Made by a program: the position numbers and the translations under genes | Notes under the pieces: generated by a model | What the model saw: the letters and a program-made list of their open reading frames with translations, nothing else | What the model was told of the DNA's origin: nothing | Database searches by the model: none | Shown here: piece by piece, positions 1 to 7,835 of the stretch | Layout: every line of letters starts with the position of its first letter | Position numbering within the stretch: the stretch's first letter is position 1 | Assembly: GCA_015060075.1 (NCBI GenBank) | Contig: SUZE01000005.1 | Coordinates: forward strand, 1-34,999 | Reading direction: 5' to 3' | Origin: Rikenellaceae bacterium | GTDB lineage: Bacteria > Bacteroidota > Bacteroidia > Bacteroidales > Rikenellaceae | DNA length: 34,999 nucleotides

Positions 1-1
1 G

Positions 2-2614
2 TATGTTGCAGGTAACATCGACCCTAAGGCGATGGTACTCTACGGCTATGCAGCAAATGGTGAGGCTGTAACCTTGACCCCACTCGTAGGTGTTCTTCGT
101 TTGGCTGTTAAAGGTAACGGCGAGGTTTTGAATAACATTGCAGTAGTTGCCGAGGGCAAGATTGCCGGTAACTTCGATGTAAATTGCCAGACAGGTGCTT
201 TGACTGCTCATGAGGACGCCTCGAACACCATTACTGTAACTTTTGAGGAGGGCTTGCCTTTGACCGAAGCAGCTACTCCAATCTACGTAGCACTTCCTGC
301 GGGTGAGCATGGTGCTATCACCTTGGTTCTCACAACCACCGATGCAAAGAAGATGACGCTCTTCTTCAATAGTAATGGTGAGCGTGCTATCAAGGCTGCT
401 ACTGTTCGTGAGTTCGCCGAGCTTACATTCGAGGAGAATGATCCTGCAAGTGATTGGTTCGAAATCTACACAGTTGCAGATATGTTGACATTCGCAAAGA
501 ATGCCGCTAGCTTCCCATTTGTTGGAGCAAAGCTTATGGCTACTATCGATATGACAGATGTTGAGTGGACTCCAATCGAGGGCTTCTCGAAGATTTTCGA
601 TGGTAACAAAGATGCAGGTTGTAAAATTGTTGGTTTGAGCGCCCCTCTATTCGGCACAACCACTGCGACTATCAAGAATTTGGATTTGAATGTAGATATC
701 GCAACACACGATGCAAAGTACTATGATGCAACATCAGAAGCAATGTCTTTGGGAGGATTGGCATGTATTGCAGGTGGTCCAATTTCGAATTGTGTTATAT
801 CCGGTAGCGTAAATTGGGATGCAACATCGAGTGATTATAAATATACTTTTGTTGCAGGTGTAGTGGCTTGGGCTCAAGAGGGCGCCTCGTTCACAAATGT
901 AGAAAACAAGGCGACAGTTGTCACCGAGAAGTATAACAGCACTACTTTCCTTGGAGGTATTTGCGCTATGTCTGGTACATCGGGAGGGGAATACACCATA
1001 ACTTACACCTCTTGTACAAACAGTGGTAATCTCTCTGTTGCAAAAGATGAGGGTACAGGTCAGACAAACAGAAACTCTTATGTTGGAGGTATTGTCGGCT
1101 CTAACTGGACAAATATGACAATAACCCTATGCAATAATACAGGAGCTGTAAGTCACTACGATAACTACACCAAGAACTGTTTTATTGGAGGCATATTTGG
1201 TTGTCAATTCGCACAAGTTGCAACCTCTATCAATAATTGTACAAATGGAGGTGCAATCTACTCGAACACAAACTGTCGCGAGAATTCTTATATCGGAGGT
1301 GTTTTTGGTAGTTTGAAGACCACGGGCGATAATCTTGACCTCTCAAATCTAACCAATAACGGAACCGTAACTATCGAGGGTCAGAATATCAATCGCTCTA
1401 TTTATGCAGGAGGTGTTGCTGGATATTTCACCCAAGGTAATAGCTCGGCTTTATCAATCAGCAACTGGCTTAATACGAACACATTGACAATGAATGCTGG
1501 TGGAAATTATCTATATTTGTATGACGAAACAAAGAGTGCGTATAATTTGCGCATGGGAGGCGTATTTGGCGAAATGAATGAAGGCAAAGGAGTCGGAATT
1601 GATAATTTTGACAATAGTGGTACGGTTATATATGGCAGTGATGCTATATTCTACGGTACTGTATCATCAAATCCTGATATGTTTATTGGAGGTGTAGGTG
1701 GTTACAAAGTATCTGGTTCTATCTCCAATTGTGACAACTCCGGTGATATCTATCTGCGAGCAGCAAATGCAAACTATCACCACAATGTTGGAGGAGTGTT
1801 TGGTCAGTCTAATTCGTATTCACTCGAAACCAAGAATTGTAATAATGAGGGAAATATCTCTGTAGAGTCAACATTCGAGACAAAGCGCTTCCGTATAGGT
1901 GGTATTTGGGGAGATCTTTACTGCTCTGTTGTGAATGATTGTGTAAATACTGGTAATATCACTCTCAACCAACAAGAGAAGGGAAATCAGCTCTTTTTAG
2001 GAGGATGTATTGGCTATGGTTACAGTCGTAAAAGTGATGATTATTTCCAAGTAGCAGGTTTGGAAAATTCGGGTAAAATAACCGTAAATAAAGCTGTTGC
2101 TGGTGATGCTGCCCAAATTTGTATCGCTGGTATTGTAGCATCGGCTCAAAAGATTTATGGTGATACAACTTATATTAAGGATTGTGTGAATATTGGAGAT
2201 ATCGAGGTTAACCTTAGCACCCGATTTACAAATATCAATATAGCTGGTATTATGGCTCATTGCAATACAACAAATGCAAATATTTCGTACTCGGGACATA
2301 AACAACATTCCGATATCAAGGCTATCGGTTTCGCAGGTAAGGTTGGTATGATTGAGGGTATCGCTCGTGCTGACGCTACCAAGGCTAGTAACTGTAAGAT
2401 TGGTGGTAGGATTGCTTTCGCAGCAACTACAACCGAGGAGGAGGACGCTAATGGTGGTGACCCTATCACGGTTACTACCCCTACCTACACTGATGTCACT
2501 GCAAGCAACTGGTTTAACTACATCTATAATGCTGCTGTAACCGAGGAGGTTGCAACAGGTGATGGTTGCGAGTGGCTTTCGGAGAAACCAGCAGTTCCGT
2601 CTGCAAACCAATAA
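2..2614 (+). CDS. Large surface protein with fimbrillin-like part and GLUG-like repeats (5' end missing)
   Basis: The frame is open from base 2, so the true start, and probably a lipoprotein signal, lies outside the window; 871 residues are visible. The first ~130 residues look like the C-terminal half of a Bacteroidales fimbrillin/Mfa-like domain, with the pattern L-x-G-V-L-x-L then G-N-F-x-V and a late VALPAGEH strand; the lipoprotein at 5326-6207 has the same pattern. From about residue 160 to 810 there are many repeats of roughly 35-60 residues, each with a GGI/GGV-x-G turn followed by an N-C-x-N-x-G-x-[IV] strand, as in GLUG-type beta-helix adhesins. A short non-repetitive tail ends it. 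Inference: exposed on the cell surface, binding a partner or matrix; ligand unknown. It is followed 43 nt later by a 43-codon peptide gene. No catalytic motif is seen. Confidence 0.8.
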   Translation, partial: YVAGNIDPKAMVLYGYAANGEAVTLTPLVGVLRLAVKGNGEVLNNIAVVAEGKIAGNFDVNCQTGALTAHEDASNTITVTFEEGLPLTEAATPIYVALPAGEHGAITLVLTTTDAKKMTLFFNSNGERAIKAATVREFAELTFEENDPASDWFEIYTVADMLTFAKNAASFPFVGAKLMATIDMTDVEWTPIEGFSKIFDGNKDAGCKIVGLSAPLFGTTTATIKNLDLNVDIATHDAKYYDATSEAMSLGGLACIAGGPISNCVISGSVNWDATSSDYKYTFVAGVVAWAQEGASFTNVENKATVVTEKYNSTTFLGGICAMSGTSGGEYTITYTSCTNSGNLSVAKDEGTGQTNRNSYVGGIVGSNWTNMTITLCNNTGAVSHYDNYTKNCFIGGIFGCQFAQVATSINNCTNGGAIYSNTNCRENSYIGGVFGSLKTTGDNLDLSNLTNNGTVTIEGQNINRSIYAGGVAGYFTQGNSSALSISNWLNTNTLTMNAGGNYLYLYDETKSAYNLRMGGVFGEMNEGKGVGIDNFDNSGTVIYGSDAIFYGTVSSNPDMFIGGVGGYKVSGSISNCDNSGDIYLRAANANYHHNVGGVFGQSNSYSLETKNCNNEGNISVESTFETKRFRIGGIWGDLYCSVVNDCVNTGNITLNQQEKGNQLFLGGCIGYGYSRKSDDYFQVAGLENSGKITVNKAVAGDAAQICIAGIVASAQKIYGDTTYIKDCVNIGDIEVNLSTRFTNINIAGIMAHCNTTNANISYSGHKQHSDIKAIGFAGKVGMIEGIARADATKASNCKIGGRIAFAATTTEEEDANGGDPITVTTPTYTDVTASNWFNYIYNAAVTEEVATGDGCEWLSEKPAVPSANQ

Positions 2615-2657
2615 ATAGGAACAGAAGTGTATAATTGATTAAAATTGAATTTTTATT

Positions 2658-2789
2658 ATGAAGAAAAATATGATTTTGAGCTATTCTGCTCCTGAGGTTA
2701 ATATTTATGAGGTTGTAGCCGAGAATGGTTACAACGCAAGTTCGCAACTATCGGACTTCGGTACCGTAGAAGACGAATTTATTTACTAA
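2658..2789 (+). CDS. Small conserved-type peptide, 43 aa, downstream of surface protein
   Basis: An ATG-to-TAA frame of 43 codons lies 43 nt after the large surface protein and directly before a strong terminator, so it is probably the last gene of that transcript. The product begins MKKNMILSY and contains APEVNIYEVVAENGYNASSQ followed by an acidic, aromatic C-terminus ending EFIY. There is no hydrophobic signal peptide or membrane segment. It aligns without gaps to the 38-aa peptide at 6210-6326 through P-E-[VL], V, E-x-G-[YF], S-S-x-L. Such tiny proteins next to fimbrillin-like genes are common in Bacteroidales, to my knowledge without an assigned function. Upstream sequence is A/T-rich with no Shine-Dalgarno, normal for the phylum. 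The function is not known. Confidence 0.7.
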   Translation: MKKNMILSYSAPEVNIYEVVAENGYNASSQLSDFGTVEDEFIY

Positions 2790-2803
2790 TACATATTATT
2801 TAT

Positions 2804-2843
2804 AAAAAGCAAGGGACTCAGTCAATTGAGCCCCTTGCTTTTT
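2804..2843 (+). terminator. Rho-independent terminator after the peptide gene
   Basis: AAAAAGCAAGGG pairs with CCCTTGCTTTTT, with an inner CTCA/TGAG pair around a short loop. The stem is A-rich on the left and runs into T5 on the right, so it can stop transcription of the surface protein/peptide unit and, in principle, also the other strand. Confidence 0.85.
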
Positions 2844-2885
2844 GCTATTAGCATCATCAATCCACCAACTTTCAACTTTTATTTG

Positions 2886-2893
2886 TATATTTG
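2886..2893 (+). promoter_or_regulatory. Bacteroidales -7 box (TATATTTG)
   Basis: TATATTTG matches the Bacteroidales -7 consensus TAnnTTTG and lies 20 nt before the ATG at 2914. No clear TTTG -33 box is present at the usual 18-21 nt distance. It supports an independent start for the DUF3575-like gene and argues against the longer frame that begins at 2842 inside the terminator. Confidence 0.5.
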
Positions 2894-2913
2894 CGGTAGA
2901 AAAGACCAAACTA

Positions 2914-3600
2914 ATGAAGAATAGAGTTCTCGGATTACTACTATTGGTATCGGCATTGTTTGTGCCAAAGGTGGCGCAAGCACAGATTTACGCCAAGTTA
3001 AATGCGTTATATGCCGTAGTAGGCGTTATAAATCCTCAACTCGAATTTGTTGTCGGACCACACTCTTCAATCTCAATTGACCCGATGTTTTCGCCCTACA
3101 AAACAATAAAGTGGGGAGAGCGCAACGATATTCACGCTCAGTGCGGTATTTTGCAGACCGAGTATCGTTTCTATATTAAACCCGAAGCACGTGGCTTCTA
3201 CGTAAGTGCTAACGCCGGAATGCAGGCATTCGACCTGACACGCCCATACCTATTTCAGAATGGGAAAATAATCTCATTTGAACAAGGATTTGGTCGAGGC
3301 TTCGGTTTGATGGTCGGTATCGGCATCGGCTACACCCACACCTTTAAGGAGCGTTGGGTTGTAGATGCATTTTTTGCATTCGACCGTATGTGGAGTTGGT
3401 ATAACGACTACTTTGCAAATGGAGATATAAATCTCTTCCCTCGCCACCAGAAAGAGCCAAAATATCCCGACCCATTCAACGGTTCGGCAGAGTGGCTACC
3501 ATCTAAAATTGGTGTTTCAATAGGTTATAAGATTTTTGACCCGACCGCAAAACGCAAATCGTGCAAACAACGAAGAGTCGAAAGGCTGCTAAATAAGTAA
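2914..3600 (+). CDS. DUF3575-like outer-membrane beta-barrel protein
   Basis: The 228-aa product starts with a clear signal peptide (MKNRVLGLLLLVSALF...AQA, cleavage expected near residue 22). The mature part consists of alternating beta strands with regularly spaced aromatic residues: an early LNALYAVVGVINPQLEF strand, a central LQTEYRFYIKP segment, a glycine-rich GLMVGIGIGYTHTF strand and a terminal IGVSIGYKIF strand. This resembles the DUF3575 family of Bacteroidales outer-membrane proteins, often found near fimbrial genes. The start at 2914 is chosen because it begins the signal peptide and follows a -7 box. It is transcribed alone between two terminators. Role inferred: small outer-membrane barrel, possibly linked to surface appendages. 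The family call is from pattern recognition and is moderately sure. Confidence 0.7.
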   Translation: MKNRVLGLLLLVSALFVPKVAQAQIYAKLNALYAVVGVINPQLEFVVGPHSSISIDPMFSPYKTIKWGERNDIHAQCGILQTEYRFYIKPEARGFYVSANAGMQAFDLTRPYLFQNGKIISFEQGFGRGFGLMVGIGIGYTHTFKERWVVDAFFAFDRMWSWYNDYFANGDINLFPRHQKEPKYPDPFNGSAEWLPSKIGVSIGYKIFDPTAKRKSCKQRRVERLLNK

Positions 3601-3606
3601 CAAAAG

Positions 3607-3649
3607 CAAGAGAGGGCGTGTTCCAAAGTGGTGGACACGCCCTCTCTTG
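3607..3649. terminator. Bidirectional terminator between convergent genes
   Basis: A perfect 15-bp stem (3607-3621 with 3635-3649; arms CAAGAGAGGGCGTGT and its complement) closes a 13-nt spacer. It sits between the DUF3575-like gene (+) and the GH20 gene (-), whose 3' ends face each other, and can serve both. A-rich sequence on the left and TTAAATAT on the right give weak U-tracts in both directions. Confidence 0.85.
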
Positions 3650-3663
3650 TTAAATATACTATC

Positions 3664-5280
3664 CTACTCCGCTAACTCGTCTACACCATCAAAGAAGTAG
3701 GTAGCGTAGTGAATACCCTCCTTATCGTAGAGTTTACGCAAGTGGCTCAAACGGCGGGCAAAGTCATCAAAATCTTTCGCTCCAATGGTCCATGCAGCCT
3801 CTGCCGTAGCCGCCAAACGAGGGAGTAACTTCTCCTGTGCACGATGGAAGGTTGGAACATACTCTGTCCACAAGTTCGCCTGCACACCCTTGATACGACC
3901 ATACTCGGACGGCTGTAATCCTTCGTAAGGGTCTAAGCTATAAGCCTTGCGAAGAGTCAAAATACGATTATCACGGAACAACAAGCCCTCCTTATTAGAG
4001 AATGGACGAGTAGTTTGATAATAGTCCATATAGCAGTAGTATTTAGGGGTAAGGATAACATCATTACCAAGTGATGTAACCTTCGAACGATTCCTGTCAT
4101 TCCATAGCATAATGGTTGCACTCTTGTTGATACCACCCTTGATAATCTCGTCCCAGCCTATGATTCGGCGGTCGTGTTGCGCAAGGAACTTTTCTATTCG
4201 ATGCATAAAGTAACTCTGCAACTCGTTTTCGTCCTTCAAGCCCTCATCCTGAATACGTTTCTGACAGTGAGGACACTCCGACCAACGAAGACGAGGACAC
4301 TCGTCACCACCAATATGGATATACTTCGATGGGAAGAGCGAAATAATCTCCGACAAAACACCTTCGATAAACTCGAACGATGTCTCCTTACCTACGCAAA
4401 GCACATCTTTGCTAATGCCCCAACGTGTGCGCACCTCGAACTTCTCGTCACGACAACCAAGGTGTGGGTATGATGCCAACGCCGCAACCATATGTCCCGG
4501 CATATCAATCTCTGGAACAACCTCGATATAACGCTCAGCTGCATACTTCACAATGTCCTTAATCTCCGCCTGTGTGTAATAGCCACCATGAGGTGTACCA
4601 TCATAGGTCTTCGACACGCTATTTCGACCAATAATAGTCTCCTTACGCTTCGAGCCGATTTTCGTAAGATTTGGATACTTCTTAATCTCAACTCTCCAAC
4701 CCTGGTCTTCGGTCAAGTGCCAATGGAAAATATTTATTTTGTGAATTGCTGCAATATCGATAAATCGCTTAACCTCGGCAACAGTAAAGAAGTAACGACC
4801 AACATCAAGCATCGCACCACGATGACCAATCAGAGGCTTGTCTTTAATTGAAACACCCTCCAACTTAATACCCTTCTTTGTCACCTCGCCTGCCGACACC
4901 AACTGGCGAAGGCTCTGCAAACCATAGAATACGGCTTGTGGCGTACCACCAACAATCTTCACACCCTTTGACGCAATATCGAGAGTATACTCCTCTTTTC
5001 CGAGTGAAGTATCGAGTGAGAGTAAGATACCACCCTTGTCGCCCTCCTTAACATCAAGTACAGCACCCAAATCCTTCGCTACATAATCAGCGAACAACTC
5101 TGCCGGACGAACCAACTCTGCGGTTGCTACACCAACTATGGTCTTTGCTGTCACGGTATATGCACCCTTAGCAGCTTTCACCTCCATCGGGCGAGGAATA
5201 ATAACGGTTTTTGCCGTTTGTGCCGACACAACTGACACAGCAGTCAAAAGTGTCACTACAATTATAAAGATTCTCTTCAT
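3664..5280 (-). CDS. Secreted beta-N-acetylhexosaminidase, GH20
   Basis: The 538-aa product removes terminal beta-linked GlcNAc or GalNAc from glycans, using the substrate's acetamido group as nucleophile. A signal peptide (MKRIFIIVVTLLTAVSVVSA) exports it. Residues ~25-140 form the GH20b domain. The GH20 barrel follows, with FHWHLTEDQGWR near 185-196, EIDMPGH near 257-263, and HIGGDECPR at 322-330, where D326-E327 is the catalytic pair. Length and motifs match a complete enzyme. It lies 45 nt downstream of the fimbrillin-like lipoprotein on the same strand, with no clear promoter between, so co-transcription is likely. Likely role in this setting: trimming host or dietary N-acetylated glycans in the periplasm. 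The exact substrate cannot be read from the sequence. Confidence 0.95.
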   Translation of the reverse strand: MKRIFIIVVTLLTAVSVVSAQTAKTVIIPRPMEVKAAKGAYTVTAKTIVGVATAELVRPAELFADYVAKDLGAVLDVKEGDKGGILLSLDTSLGKEEYTLDIASKGVKIVGGTPQAVFYGLQSLRQLVSAGEVTKKGIKLEGVSIKDKPLIGHRGAMLDVGRYFFTVAEVKRFIDIAAIHKINIFHWHLTEDQGWRVEIKKYPNLTKIGSKRKETIIGRNSVSKTYDGTPHGGYYTQAEIKDIVKYAAERYIEVVPEIDMPGHMVAALASYPHLGCRDEKFEVRTRWGISKDVLCVGKETSFEFIEGVLSEIISLFPSKYIHIGGDECPRLRWSECPHCQKRIQDEGLKDENELQSYFMHRIEKFLAQHDRRIIGWDEIIKGGINKSATIMLWNDRNRSKVTSLGNDVILTPKYYCYMDYYQTTRPFSNKEGLLFRDNRILTLRKAYSLDPYEGLQPSEYGRIKGVQANLWTEYVPTFHRAQEKLLPRLAATAEAAWTIGAKDFDDFARRLSHLRKLYDKEGIHYATYFFDGVDELAE

Positions 5281-5325
5281 ACTGATTTGATATATCTATT
5301 TGATTGTTTATTTTTTGCAATATAA

Positions 5326-6207
5326 TTATTGTCCACTCGGTATTTCAACACCAATCTTCGTATTTGTCGGAATAAATTGAATCTCCGGCATCTTAATAAT
5401 CTCACCCTTCGCTACGCTCTGGCTCGAAGGTTTCGTCTTATCAAGATATTGTCCATCCTCGTTCATCACACGCACAGTAAAGCCATCTTTATACTCTTGT
5501 GCCGGAACAACAATAAACACATCGGTAAGTCTATCCGTAGACAACTCTCCTGTAACCAACACGCAGACTTTCTGCGCAGACTTCTCACTGGAAGTGGATG
5601 TCAGTGTTGCAGTTTCATAATCAATCGTAAAATCTCCCGACACCTGCTCATGGGATACATTCGAACTTTCGGGGTCTTCGCTACCACCCCAAAACTCTAT
5701 TATACGAACTTTGTCGCTCCACTCATCATCACACGCCCTCAACTGCAAATGGATAACACCGGTAAGATGATGTAATTTAAGTCTTGAACCCTCCTCATTA
5801 ACACATGTTGCCATCGGAAGAGTATTGGTAGCAATTGTACCATTAACTGCGGCATTTTGAATGCTCGGCAAGGTGACCGTTGTAGCATTTTTGTAGATTG
5901 TTGACGGATAGAGAACATTGCAAGGATATGTCAATTTGGTCCCAAACTCAAATACCGCAACTTGCGCATTCTCTTCATCAATTTTTGCCTCGGAAGAGGT
6001 CAAGTCATTCGCCTTAATACAGTCACCACTCGACCAATAGACAGGGCGTATACCATCAACAGACTCACCCAAGTAGGTTCTTCCCGACTCCAATTCAATG
6101 GTTAGCGAAGTACCGCCTTGTGATGGCACAACAAAATCATCACTATCCGAACAACCGCAAATAGCCAATGCGACCAATGCGGTAATCATAAAAATTCTGC
6201 ATTTCAT
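5326..6207 (-). CDS. Fimbrillin-like lipoprotein (Mfa-like)
   Basis: The 293-aa product begins MKCRIFMITALVALAICGCS, a signal peptide with a lipobox (AICGC or ICGC), so it is predicted to be lipidated and exported. The body has the layout of Bacteroidales fimbrillin/Mfa-like lipoproteins: an early VYWSSGDCIKAND segment, YPCNVLYPSTIY, VTLPSIQ, then HLTGVIHLQL and VSGDFTIDYETATLTST, and a late VFIVVPAQEYKDGF strand. The second half resembles the first ~130 residues of the protein at 2-2614. A longer frame starting with TTG at 6219 is unlikely; the ATG at 6207 begins the signal peptide and lies 2 nt after the stop of the 38-aa peptide gene. Inferred role: surface-anchored subunit or accessory protein of a pilus-like structure or adhesin; ligand unknown. 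Confidence 0.8.
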   Translation of the reverse strand: MKCRIFMITALVALAICGCSDSDDFVVPSQGGTSLTIELESGRTYLGESVDGIRPVYWSSGDCIKANDLTSSEAKIDEENAQVAVFEFGTKLTYPCNVLYPSTIYKNATTVTLPSIQNAAVNGTIATNTLPMATCVNEEGSRLKLHHLTGVIHLQLRACDDEWSDKVRIIEFWGGSEDPESSNVSHEQVSGDFTIDYETATLTSTSSEKSAQKVCVLVTGELSTDRLTDVFIVVPAQEYKDGFTVRVMNEDGQYLDKTKPSSQSVAKGEIIKMPEIQFIPTNTKIGVEIPSGQ

Positions 6208-6209
6208 AA

Positions 6210-6326
6210 CTACTCCCAATTTCCTGTTGTTTCATGCATTTCGTCTAATGTACTACTATGCGAAAAACCATATTCTACTTCTACGTATATCGGATACAAC
6301 TCCGGACGCACATATCTATTATCCAT
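6210..6326 (-). CDS. Small peptide, 38 aa, upstream of fimbrillin-like lipoprotein
   Basis: A complete ATG-TAG frame of 38 codons lies between the peroxidase gene (17 nt after its stop) and the lipoprotein gene (TAG, two bases, ATG). The product starts MDNRYVRPELYPIYVEVEYG and continues FSHSSTLDE, ending TGNWE; there is no signal peptide. It aligns without gaps to the 43-aa peptide at 2658-2789: P-E-[VL]-x4-V-x2-E-x-G-[YF]-x2-S-S-x-L-x-[DE]. Position, spacing and similarity together make it a likely real gene although it is very short. The tight coupling to the lipoprotein start suggests they are translated from one message. The function is not known; it could be a leader or regulatory peptide or a partner of the surface protein. 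Confidence 0.65.
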   Translation of the reverse strand: MDNRYVRPELYPIYVEVEYGFSHSSTLDEMHETTGNWE

Positions 6327-6343
6327 ATTCAAACTATAAAATA

Positions 6344-7723
6344 CTATTTTTGCATATTATCATTAGTCAAAAGCTTCCCCTGATACTCTCCTGTCAAGGT
6401 ATTGAGGAATGCCATAATCTTATCCTCCTCTTCATCGGTCAAAGCTACACCCGACTGGTATGTTCCCATATCGCAAACCGCCTCCTTTAATGTCGCACGA
6501 GTACCATCGTGATAGTATGGGTAGGTAAGAGCAACATTGCGCAATCCCGGCACCTTGAAACGATGGCGGTCACGCTCCTCTTTGGTCTGCTTATAGCGAC
6601 CATTATCCTCCTCGGTAAGTTCCAATCCTCGGTCTGCAAAGTAGTGCTTGCGCAAGCCCATCAGCTCATACGACTCACCTCCGAGATTTTGTCCGACATG
6701 GCATGTTGCACAACTATACTCCTTGAATAACTCGTAACCTGCTAACTCCTCAGCAGTAATTGCCGAATTGTCGCCACGAAGATATTTGTCGAATCGAGAA
6801 TTTGGTGTAATAAGCGTGCGCTCAAACTGCTCGATAGCATCTGTAATTGTTGCCTCGGTGATACCCTCGGGATAGAGAGCCTTGAATGCACGCACCATCT
6901 TGCGGTCACGCTTCAACTTTGCGATAATCTGGTCGAAGTTTGGCGATGCCATCTCGACAGGATTTACCGGAGGTCCTGCTGCCTGCTCGGCAAGGGTTGT
7001 GGCACGACCGTCCCAGAACTGCACAAAGTTGTATACCGCATTATATACGGTTGGAGCATTCACTCCTCCGAGTTGTCCTTCAACTCCCTCCGAGTATTGT
7101 TTATTATCAACACCTGCGGTATTCAAACCATGGCAAGATGCGCACGATACGGTATTATCAACCGAAAGTCGTGTGTCGTGGAAGAGCAAAAATCCCAACT
7201 CAGCCTTTGCCTCATCAACAGGCAGTGACAAGTCAATCGGACGAATAGGCTCACCGGCACGCTCTCCCGTGAGACCATCGTTGTAGTGGGCGATACGATA
7301 CGCCGTAGCCCATTCGAGAATGATATCTCGCTTGGCATTTGTCATTTGGCTTCCCCAATGAACAAGATAGTACTTTGCCATAGGCATACGCTTATCCAGC
7401 GCAACCTTCTCGACCTTCGCCACATCTACGGGCGACAGTTCGCCCTCACCCGAAGTCAAGACCTTCATCATCGGCTCCATATCGAATGCACGATAGCCCT
7501 CATTGACATCTGTCATCACGATATTGCCGACAACAGGCAAATCAAAATAGAATGGGAGGTCAGGATTTGCCGAATGGCAAGCCATACAACCGCCATCGTT
7601 AAAAATCTCCACTACGGCATCATTGAGTGGCAAATCAGCCTTTGGTGCACGATTGGCAACCAAGTAGCCCGCAACAAGCGCAACTACAACCACCACAGCT
7701 GTTACAATCAAACCTTTTTTCAT
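6344..7723 (-). CDS. Tri-haem cytochrome c peroxidase (MauG/CCP family)
   Basis: The 459-aa product should reduce hydrogen peroxide to water in the periplasm with electrons from the quinone or cytochrome pool. An N-terminal hydrophobic segment (about residues 5-22) acts as export signal or anchor. Three haem c motifs are present: CMACH at 46-50, CASCH at 194-198 and CATCH at 338-342. The last two lie in the standard di-haem CCP domain (~165-455), with FWDGRA and ERTLITPNS typical of the family. The first belongs to an extra N-terminal mono-haem domain, as in quinol-linked tri-haem peroxidases such as E. coli YhjA. A good promoter lies upstream at 7769-7798. The small peptide and fimbrillin-like lipoprotein follow closely on the same strand, so they may share its transcript. 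Confidence 0.92.
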   Translation of the reverse strand: MKKGLIVTAVVVVVALVAGYLVANRAPKADLPLNDAVVEIFNDGGCMACHSANPDLPFYFDLPVVGNIVMTDVNEGYRAFDMEPMMKVLTSGEGELSPVDVAKVEKVALDKRMPMAKYYLVHWGSQMTNAKRDIILEWATAYRIAHYNDGLTGERAGEPIRPIDLSLPVDEAKAELGFLLFHDTRLSVDNTVSCASCHGLNTAGVDNKQYSEGVEGQLGGVNAPTVYNAVYNFVQFWDGRATTLAEQAAGPPVNPVEMASPNFDQIIAKLKRDRKMVRAFKALYPEGITEATITDAIEQFERTLITPNSRFDKYLRGDNSAITAEELAGYELFKEYSCATCHVGQNLGGESYELMGLRKHYFADRGLELTEEDNGRYKQTKEERDRHRFKVPGLRNVALTYPYYHDGTRATLKEAVCDMGTYQSGVALTDEEEDKIMAFLNTLTGEYQGKLLTNDNMQK

Positions 7724-7768
7724 AGCTCAATTATATTAAATCGGTTAAAAGTGTACTACTTCGCTCTA

Positions 7769-7798
7769 CAAATATAATAAAATTTGTTCGATTACAAA
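7769..7798 (-). promoter_or_regulatory. Bacteroidales-type promoter for the peroxidase gene
   Basis: Read on the minus strand: TTTG (7795-7798), 18 nt, TATATTTG (7769-7776), about 45 nt before the ATG at 7723. Both boxes match the TTTG / TAnnTTTG consensus of Bacteroidales sigma-70 promoters. No regulator site is recognised. Confidence 0.65.
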
Positions 7799-7835
7799 AA
7801 TATAACGAAACCATCATTGTCAAAAAACCGATAAA

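Noticed and set aside
1997..2611. Long minus-strand frame inside the surface protein gene
   Set aside because: It is a shadow frame opposite a clearly coding repeat protein; composition is irregular and there is no start context.
2842..2913. 24-codon upstream extension of the DUF3575-like gene
   Set aside because: It begins at the end of a terminator hairpin and precedes the -7 box; the signal peptide starts at 2914.
4174..4851. Plus-strand frames opposite the GH20 gene
   Set aside because: The minus strand encodes an intact GH20 enzyme with catalytic motifs; the opposite frames show no domain.
6208..6219. TTG start adding MGVV to the fimbrillin-like lipoprotein
   Set aside because: ATG at 6207 gives the normal signal peptide, and the TTG lies inside the upstream peptide gene.
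6098..6490. Plus-strand 130-codon frame across the peptide gene
   Set aside because: It overlaps three minus-strand genes with better support and has a random composition.
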